NCBI GenBank assembly: GCA_002796135.1 | Contig: PCWB01000042.1 | Location: 1-41,295 of the forward strand | Direction: 5' to 3' | Source: Candidatus Omnitrophica bacterium CG11_big_fil_rev_8_21_14_0_20_41_12 | GTDB lineage: Bacteria; Omnitrophota; Gorgyraeia; Gygaellales; Profunditerraquicolaceae | DNA: 41,295 nt | Part shown: positions 34,954 through 41,295 of the stretch, piece after piece | How positions within the stretch are numbered: position 1 is the first letter of the stretch | Layout of the letters: each line of letters begins with the position of its first letter | Position numbers and translations under genes: made by a program | The notes under the pieces: generated by a model | What the model was told of the DNA's origin: nothing | What the model saw: the letters and a program-made list of their open reading frames with translations, nothing else | The model's database searches: none

Positions 34954-36749
34954 ATTTTTAAAACCTCCAAAAACGCTTCTTGCGGTATTTCAACTTTACC
35001 GAATTGTTTTAGCCTCTTCTTACCCTTTTTTTGAGTTTCCCAAAGTTTGCGCTTACGCGTAATGTCTCCTCCGGAGCATTTACTTGTGGCATTTTTACCA
35101 ACCGAGCGCACCCTTTCAGAAGCCAAAATCTGGCTGCCTACCGCTGCCTGAATAGTTACTTCAAAGAGCTGTCGCGGAATTAATTCTCTTAATTTACTTA
35201 CTAAAAGATGCGCCCTTGAAATAGCCTTCTCTTTAAACATTAGTGAAGAGAAAGCATCGCATATCTGGCTATTTAAAAGTATATCAAGTTTTACCAATTT
35301 TGTCGGTAAATATTCTTTAACTTCATAATCCATTGAACCATAACCGCGGGTGATTGATTTTATGCGGTCATAAAAATCAACGATAATTTCAGCCAGGGGA
35401 ATAGAAAATACTACCTTCACCCGATCCTCACCAAGATATTCATTCGAAACAAATACTCCCCTGCGCGATTTAGTGAAATCGCAAACCGCCTCAATGGAAT
35501 CAACCGGCACAATCATAAGTAAAGCGGCAAATGGCTCAAGAGATTCTTCAATATCTTGGACGGGACAAAGTTTAGCCGGGGTATCTACCTCGATTAATTC
35601 ACCGGATTTTGTTTTAATGCGATAGACAACATTAGGAACCGTAAGAATAAGATTTAAATTATATTCACGCTCAAGCCTCTCTTGAACGATCTCCATATGC
35701 AAAAGTCCTAAAAAACCACAGCGGAAGCCTGTTCCGAATGACTGGGAGTTTTCCGATTCAAATACAAATGAAGCATCAGAAAGTTTTAATTTATCCATCG
35801 CATCGCGTAACTGCGGAAAATCAGCCGGATTAACCGGGTAAATACCGCAGAAAACTAAGGGTTTTACTTTACGGTAACCCGGCAAAGCAGTAGCGCAGGG
35901 ATTCTTAGGGTCAGTAATTGTATCTCCGATAATCACCTCGCGGGGATCGCGTAGATTTGCCGTAAAATAACCAACCTCTCCGCAGGTTAATGTTTCTACA
36001 GCCGAATATTTCAAATCCTTAAAAACTCCCAACTCTTCAATTTTATAGATTTTACCGGCGTTAAACATCTTCAGTTGGGTTTTAGGAGAGATCTGTCCGT
36101 CTATAACTTTGACAAAAACAACCACCCCTTTAAAAGCATCAAAACGACAATCGAAAATCAGCGCCTTAAGCGGGTCCTCAATTTTGCCTCCCGGAGCCGG
36201 TATAGTTTCTACAATCCTATCTAAAATTTCAATAATACCATTACCTTCTTTTGCCGAGGCCAGAATAATTTCCTCCTCCTTAAAACCTAAAACAGTCTCC
36301 ACCTGTGATTTCACCCGGCCTACATCTGCTGAAATTAAATCCACTTTATTAATTACCGGAATAACATGAAGATTATTCTCTAAAGCCAGATAATAATTGG
36401 CTACGGTTTGAGCTTCAATACCTTGACCGGCATCTACTACCAGCACTGCCCCTTCACAGGCAGCAAGTGATTTAGATACCTCATAAGTAAAATCAACATG
36501 CCCGGGAGTATCAATAAGATTCAAAATATACTCCTGATTAAATTTCTTGGAAAAATAATTTAATCTGACCATCGAAGCCTTAATGGTGATCCCCCGCTCC
36601 TTTTCTAATTCCATATCATCAAGCAATTGATCCCCTTTGTGGCGCATATCTACTGCTCCGGTTACCTCCAGAATGCGATCGGCCAGAGTAGATTTACCAT
36701 GGTCAATATGGGCGATAATCGAAAAATTCCTAAGTAAGGCTTTATCCAT
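34950..36749 (-). CDS. lepA: Elongation factor 4
   Basis: RNFSIIAHIDHGKSTLADRILEVTGAVD, DTPGHVDFTYEVSKSLAACEGAVLVVDA, LepA C-terminal domain GGDITRKRKLWETQKKGKKRLKQFGKVEIPQEAFL. Confidence 0.98.
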   Translation of the reverse strand: MDKALLRNFSIIAHIDHGKSTLADRILEVTGAVDMRHKGDQLLDDMELEKERGITIKASMVRLNYFSKKFNQEYILNLIDTPGHVDFTYEVSKSLAACEGAVLVVDAGQGIEAQTVANYYLALENNLHVIPVINKVDLISADVGRVKSQVETVLGFKEEEIILASAKEGNGIIEILDRIVETIPAPGGKIEDPLKALIFDCRFDAFKGVVVFVKVIDGQISPKTQLKMFNAGKIYKIEELGVFKDLKYSAVETLTCGEVGYFTANLRDPREVIIGDTITDPKNPCATALPGYRKVKPLVFCGIYPVNPADFPQLRDAMDKLKLSDASFVFESENSQSFGTGFRCGFLGLLHMEIVQERLEREYNLNLILTVPNVVYRIKTKSGELIEVDTPAKLCPVQDIEESLEPFAALLMIVPVDSIEAVCDFTKSRRGVFVSNEYLGEDRVKVVFSIPLAEIIVDFYDRIKSITRGYGSMDYEVKEYLPTKLVKLDILLNSQICDAFSSLMFKEKAISRAHLLVSKLRELIPRQLFEVTIQAAVGSQILASERVRSVGKNATSKCSGGDITRKRKLWETQKKGKKRLKQFGKVEIPQEAFLEVLKI

Positions 36750-37404
36750 TTTTTTTCACATACTCCGACATCTTCTCTACCACCTGCTCTATGGAAAGTC
36801 CGGTAGTATCAATATAAATCGCATCCGCTGCCTGGCGCAAAGGAGAAGCCTCTCGGGTAGAATCAATTTTATCCCGGTTAGATAAATCCTTGGAAACATC
36901 ATCCTCTGACACATTCTGGCCTAAGCCTTTTAACTCTTTAAAACGACGGTTTACTCTTTCTTGCGCAGAGGCGTCGATGAAAAATTTAATTTTGGCATCG
37001 GGAAAAACTACCGTTCCGATATCTCTTCCGTCTAATATACAATCCCCTCTTAGGCCAAGCTGTCTTTGGATACCAACTAAAATCCGGCGGACTTCTTTGA
37101 TTTTAGCAATATCCGAAACAAACTGGGTAATTTTCGGTTTACGGATCTCCAGAGAAACATCTTTGCCATCCAAAAAAACTGTCAGTGACCCGTCCGCATT
37201 ATTACGCAGATCTATCTTGGTTGAGCGCGCAAGCTCAGAAATTTTATTTTTATCATCGCTTGGAATATTGTTCTCCAAAGCCTTTAAAGTTAGGGCCCGA
37301 TACATCGATCCGGTATCGATATAAAGAAAAGCTAGCCTCTTAGCCAGTATTCTGGCAACCGTGCTTTTCCCTGCGCCGCTTGGGCCATCAACCGCAATAA
37401 TCAT
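36742..37404 (-). CDS. cmk: Cytidylate kinase
   Basis: IIAVDGPSGAGKSTVARILAKRLAFLYIDTGSMYRALTL, ILDGRDIGTVVFPDAKIKFFIDA. Confidence 0.97.
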   Translation of the reverse strand: MIIAVDGPSGAGKSTVARILAKRLAFLYIDTGSMYRALTLKALENNIPSDDKNKISELARSTKIDLRNNADGSLTVFLDGKDVSLEIRKPKITQFVSDIAKIKEVRRILVGIQRQLGLRGDCILDGRDIGTVVFPDAKIKFFIDASAQERVNRRFKELKGLGQNVSEDDVSKDLSNRDKIDSTREASPLRQAADAIYIDTTGLSIEQVVEKMSEYVKKNG

Positions 37405-38231
37405 CCCAGTTTCTTTCTTTTTTCCTTGGCAGCTTCAAGGATCTTCATTAAAAGTTTATTGTTTTTATTTCTTAAGACAAGCTTGAACAGATCAAGTTTT
37501 CTCTGGAAGGAGGAAATAGCACTTAAAAGGTTACCCCGGTTACTTAATAATATCTGGCTCCAAAGCTCAGGGTCTGAAGCGGCAATTCGAGTAGAATCCT
37601 TTAGCCCTCCGGAACTCAAGGCTAAAAATTTTTCTGAAATCGTATTCATTAAAGCAAAGGCTAATACATGCGGCAGATGACTGATAAATGCTAAAATTTG
37701 GTCGTGCTTTTTAGGAGTAAGTATAATTACCTGGGACCCTAATTTCTTCCAGAGCAGCTTAACCTTTCTTAACGCCTGACTATTTGTTTTAGCATTTGGG
37801 GTAATAATGCAGGTCGAACCGTTAAAGATACCGGATTCAAAATTAGTCACTCCCTTTTTCTCCGAACCTGCCAACGGATGACAACCGACGAAATTCGGAA
37901 TTACCCTGCTTAACTTAGATACTATCGCTTCTTTGCTGCTGCCAACATCAATCACCACACAATCTTTTTTAATTTTTTTTGATATTTTCAGACCGATATC
38001 AATAATTACCTCAATCGGAGTAGCCAGAATAACTAAATCCGCATCCGCGACCACATCTAAAGAAGTAGCGCTACAGTCAATAACGCCGATTTTTTTAGAA
38101 AACTCTACATTTTTCTTTCTGCGAGACAAGCCGGTGATCTTACCCACCAAATGTTTTTTTCTTAAATCTAAACCCAAAGATCCCCCGATTAATCCGGTAC
38201 CAATAATTACGATTTTATTAAATATTTTCAT
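37401..38231 (-). CDS. tyrA: Prephenate dehydrogenase
   Basis: KIVIIGTGLIGGSLGLDLRKK, GCHPLAGSEKKGVTNF, HDQILAFISHLPHVLA; start refined to MKIFNK. Confidence 0.94.
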   Translation of the reverse strand: MKIFNKIVIIGTGLIGGSLGLDLRKKHLVGKITGLSRRKKNVEFSKKIGVIDCSATSLDVVADADLVILATPIEVIIDIGLKISKKIKKDCVVIDVGSSKEAIVSKLSRVIPNFVGCHPLAGSEKKGVTNFESGIFNGSTCIITPNAKTNSQALRKVKLLWKKLGSQVIILTPKKHDQILAFISHLPHVLAFALMNTISEKFLALSSGGLKDSTRIAASDPELWSQILLSNRGNLLSAISSFQRKLDLFKLVLRNKNNKLLMKILEAAKEKRKKLG

Positions 38232-39246
38232 TAAGTTTCCTTCCCACGCTATTAGCAATGCCTTTTAGCTGGAGCATAAGCTCAGAGAATCTTTCGGGAA
38301 TAAGGGATTGAGCTCCATCAGAAACAGCCTCTTCAGGACGATTATGGACTTCAATAAGTAGGCCATCGGCACCTGCGGCAATTCCTGCTTTCGCCAAAGA
38401 AGGAACCAGCCCCCATTTACCGGCGGCATGCGAAGGATCCACAATAATCGGTAAATGCGAAAGCTGTTTTGTCACCGGAACTGCACTAATATCTAAAGTA
38501 TTGCGCGTAGAATCCTCAAAAGTCCGAATCCCCCTTTCGCAAAGAATAACCGAAAAATTTCCGCCGCTTAAAATATACTCAGCAGACATTAACATATCTT
38601 TAACCGTGGAAGCCATCCCGCGCTTTAAAAGTACCGGTTTTTTAATTGCGCCGACCTCTTTAAGTAGATTGAAATTTTGCATATTGCGGCAGCCAATCTG
38701 CAGGACATCTACATATTCGGCCACTAAATCTACATCCCGGGAATCCATAACCTCACTTATCGTCACTAATCCTAACTCATTGCCGACCTCACGCAACATC
38801 TGCAGGCCTGCCTTACCTAATCCTTGAAAACTATATGGAGATGTTCTGGGTTTAAAAGCTCCGCCGCGCAGCACAGTCGCGCCAGCCTTCTTTACTTCTC
38901 TGGCAATCTCAAAAAGATTATCGATATTTTCAATGGTACAAGGGCCTGCCATCACCACTATCTCTTTTCCTCCGATCTTAATCCCTTTACCGAGATCAAT
39001 TACAGAATCTTCTTTTCTAAATTCTCTGGAGACTAATCTAAACGGCGCAAGCACCGGTATAACATTTTCTACTCCGGGAAAAGCTTCAAGCGGGGTAACC
39101 CGCAACACATCCTCTGGGCCGATAACTCCGATTATCGTTCTCTCTGCGCCTTTTGAAACATGCGGAGTTAAGCCTAATCCCTTTACCTTATCAATGATAT
39201 GCTTTATTTGTGCCTCAGTTACTTCTGGCTTTAAAACAATAATCAT
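38218..39246 (-). CDS. aroF: 3-deoxy-7-phosphoheptulonate synthase (type I-beta with ferredoxin-like N-domain)
   Basis: IVVMAGPCTIENIDNLFEIAREVKKAGATVLRGGAFKPRTSPYSFQGLG, PIIVDPSHAAGKWGLVPSLA. Confidence 0.96.
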   Translation of the reverse strand: MIIVLKPEVTEAQIKHIIDKVKGLGLTPHVSKGAERTIIGVIGPEDVLRVTPLEAFPGVENVIPVLAPFRLVSREFRKEDSVIDLGKGIKIGGKEIVVMAGPCTIENIDNLFEIAREVKKAGATVLRGGAFKPRTSPYSFQGLGKAGLQMLREVGNELGLVTISEVMDSRDVDLVAEYVDVLQIGCRNMQNFNLLKEVGAIKKPVLLKRGMASTVKDMLMSAEYILSGGNFSVILCERGIRTFEDSTRNTLDISAVPVTKQLSHLPIIVDPSHAAGKWGLVPSLAKAGIAAGADGLLIEVHNRPEEAVSDGAQSLIPERFSELMLQLKGIANSVGRKLNENI

Positions 39247-40343
39247 CTGCTTTGGCCCCCTAAAACTTTTCTTAAAACCTGCATTGACCTTGAGTTTTCT
39301 TTGGGAGTACCAATAGTCAAGCGAATAAAATTATTTAATCCGTATTGTTTCATATCCCTGACAATCACTCCGAATTTAAGCATGGACTTAAAAACCTTTA
39401 AACTGTCTGTACCTGTATCGATCAAAATAAAGTTAGCCACTGACGGGACATAACCTAACCCCATTTTTGATAATTCTTGATAGATAAAATTTTTACCCTC
39501 TAAAGTCAGCCGGCGGGTTTTTTTAAGAAAATCAGAATCATCGATTGCCGCTAGGCCTGCGGCCTGAGCCAACGAATTAACGTTAAATGGCTGCCTTATC
39601 CTCTCCATGTAAGTTACTAATTCAGGCTGGGCGATAGCATAACCTAAACGTAGGCCGGCTAAGCCATAGGCTTTAGAAAATGTACGCAAAATAACGATTT
39701 TCTTTCTGTTTTTTAAATAACTTAAGCTATTCGGATAGTCATCAACATCAATAAAAGCATCGTAGGCTTCATCAAAAACCACAATCACCCGCTCAGGAAG
39801 AGCATTTAAAAATTTTTTAACCTCTTCTCGGGTAACGTAAGTTCCGGTAGGATTATTGGGATTAGCAATAAAGATCAGTTTAGTCTTTTTATCCACTAAT
39901 TTTAAAATTGCCTCTAGATCATATTTAAAATAACGCAATGCAGCTTTCTTAACCTTACGGGCGTTAACCTGGGCAATAATCTTATACTCCAGAAAAGTTG
40001 TATCCGCGGTCACGATATTTTCATCCGGTTCAACGAAAGTTTTAATCAATACGTCGATGAGCTCATCGGAACCATTGCCTAAAACAAAATTCTCCGCAGA
40101 CAAAGAAAAATATTTTGCCAGCTTTTTTTTCAGGTAAAATCCTTTGGAATCCGGATAGCGGTTAATACCGGCAAGACATTTTTTTATCGCGTTCACTGCT
40201 TTTGGCGAGGGGCCCAGCGGATTCTCATTTGAAGCAAGCTTAAAGATCTGCTTTAAACCAAGCTGCCTTTTAGTTTCTTCAATGGGTTTACCCGGAATAT
40301 ACGGCTTAACCGCTAAAGCACTTTTTTGAACTAATTCTTTCAC
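39243..40343 (-). CDS. hisC: Histidinol-phosphate aminotransferase
   Basis: LASNENPLGPSPKAVNAI, FIANPNNPTGTYV, VFDEAYDAF, RTFSKAYGLAGLRLGYAIA; GTG start at 40343 after GGAG. Confidence 0.94.
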   Translation of the reverse strand: MKELVQKSALAVKPYIPGKPIEETKRQLGLKQIFKLASNENPLGPSPKAVNAIKKCLAGINRYPDSKGFYLKKKLAKYFSLSAENFVLGNGSDELIDVLIKTFVEPDENIVTADTTFLEYKIIAQVNARKVKKAALRYFKYDLEAILKLVDKKTKLIFIANPNNPTGTYVTREEVKKFLNALPERVIVVFDEAYDAFIDVDDYPNSLSYLKNRKKIVILRTFSKAYGLAGLRLGYAIAQPELVTYMERIRQPFNVNSLAQAAGLAAIDDSDFLKKTRRLTLEGKNFIYQELSKMGLGYVPSVANFILIDTGTDSLKVFKSMLKFGVIVRDMKQYGLNNFIRLTIGTPKENSRSMQVLRKVLGGQSR

Positions 40344-40345
40344 TC

Positions 40346-41295
40346 TTATTCTCCGATTGGATATGAACCTAAAACTTTTAAGTAAGTACACCTGCGCTCT
40401 AAATCATTAAGCGCTTTTTTGATTTTTGCATCATCTTGATGCCCGGAAATATCCGCAAAAAAATAATATTCCCAAGCCTTCTTCTTCGAAGGGCGAGACT
40501 CGATCTTAGTAAGATTAACCCCGTATTTACGAAAAGGCAACAACATATCATACAAAGCCCCCACGCGGTCTTTGATCGAAAAAAGCAATGAGGTCTTATC
40601 ATGGCCGGTTGGGGAAGCGGTATTTTTACCGACCACCAGAAAGCGTGTAATATTATGCAAAGAATCCTGTATGCCGCTTGCTACAACCTTTAAACCGTAA
40701 ACCTTGGAAGCTAATAACGAAGCAATAGCTGCGCTATTTTTTTCTTTTTTTGCAATTTCCGCTGCATAAGTTGTGCTGGCAACATCAATTAATTGCGCAT
40801 TAGGCAAATTTTTCTGCAACCAGATACGGCATTGCCCGAATACCTGCGGATTTGAATAAATTTTACGGATTTTATTCTTCGGACAATTAGCTAATAAATT
40901 ATGTGAAACACTCAGGTTTACCTGTGAACAAATTTTTAAACTTGAATCGATTAACATATCTAAAGTATGCGTTACCGCCCCCTCAATCGAATTTTCTACA
41001 GGTACCACTCCGTAATCTGCAGCATCCATTTCTACTTCCGCAAATACCTCAGGAATACTTACACAGGCAATATACTCCATCTGCGATCCGAACCTTTTGA
41101 TAGCCGCCAGGTTGCTAAAAGACGCCTTGGGACCCAGATAAGCAATCTTCAAAACTCTTTCTAAAGCCAAAGCACCCGACATAATCTCACGGTAAATTGC
41201 TTCCAGCGCACCTTTTTTTAAAGGACCCCGGTTTTGGCTGCTAACTTTCCTTAAAACTTCCATTTCCCTCTCAGGAGCATAAATGCTCTTACCGG
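40346..41295 (-). CDS. pheA: Chorismate mutase/prephenate dehydratase (P-protein), 5' end outside window
   Basis: Frame stays open past ATG 41263 with ...GKSIYAPERE (chorismate mutase); IAYLGPKASFSNLAAIKRFG; PVENSIEGAVTHTLDML; ACT domain KIESRPSKKKAWEYYFFADISGH. Confidence 0.94.
   Translation of the reverse strand, partial: GKSIYAPEREMEVLRKVSSQNRGPLKKGALEAIYREIMSGALALERVLKIAYLGPKASFSNLAAIKRFGSQMEYIACVSIPEVFAEVEMDAADYGVVPVENSIEGAVTHTLDMLIDSSLKICSQVNLSVSHNLLANCPKNKIRKIYSNPQVFGQCRIWLQKNLPNAQLIDVASTTYAAEIAKKEKNSAAIASLLASKVYGLKVVASGIQDSLHNITRFLVVGKNTASPTGHDKTSLLFSIKDRVGALYDMLLPFRKYGVNLTKIESRPSKKKAWEYYFFADISGHQDDAKIKKALNDLERRCTYLKVLGSYPIGE

Noticed and set aside
1-41295. CRISPR arrays, prophage, IS elements, toxin-antitoxin or canonical defence islands
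   Set aside because: No regularly spaced repeats, transposase/integrase motifs or phage structural genes seen; the only mobile-DNA signals are the group I intron, the PD-(D/E)XK gene and the dispersed repeat.

Overview
This 41.3 kb window comes from a gene-dense bacterial genome and is almost entirely minus-strand. Gene content (partial Wood-Ljungdahl module, bactofilin, TPR/outer-membrane barrel) would fit a Candidatus Omnitrophota-like lineage, but that placement is inference. Most of it is housekeeping: gpsA, a divergent thyA, a histidine kinase/response regulator pair, nnrD-acpS-pdxJ-folP-ftsH-tilS, larB-acsC-RACo-cooC-acsD-acsE, tsaD, ctpA, gatBAC, plsY-pgsA-lepB-lepA-cmk, and tyrA-aroF-hisC-pheA. 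The most notable locus is at 3.7-4.7 kb. A tRNA Thr(UGU)-Tyr(GUA)-Gly(UCC) cluster has its tRNA-Tyr interrupted in the anticodon by a compact ~199-nt group I intron (subgroup IC3-like, with recognisable P/Q/R/S core motifs, a U.G splice-site pair and a terminal omegaG). A free-standing PD-(D/E)XK-type protein resembling intron-associated homing endonucleases (I-Ssp6803I-like) is encoded just upstream in the same transcription direction. Other points of interest: a two-copy structured GC-rich repeat (one copy in the tRNA cluster, one in the gatCAB leader), a flippase/PilZ convergent gene-truncation junction next to an aberrant tRNA-Met, consensus promoters placed so close to start codons that transcripts would be leaderless, a bactofilin-HTH fusion beside an HTH-TM protein, an ACS/CFeSP module lacking CODH/ACS catalytic subunits, and a strong hairpin leader ahead of an orphan ORF. 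All calls are by eye; no searches were run.
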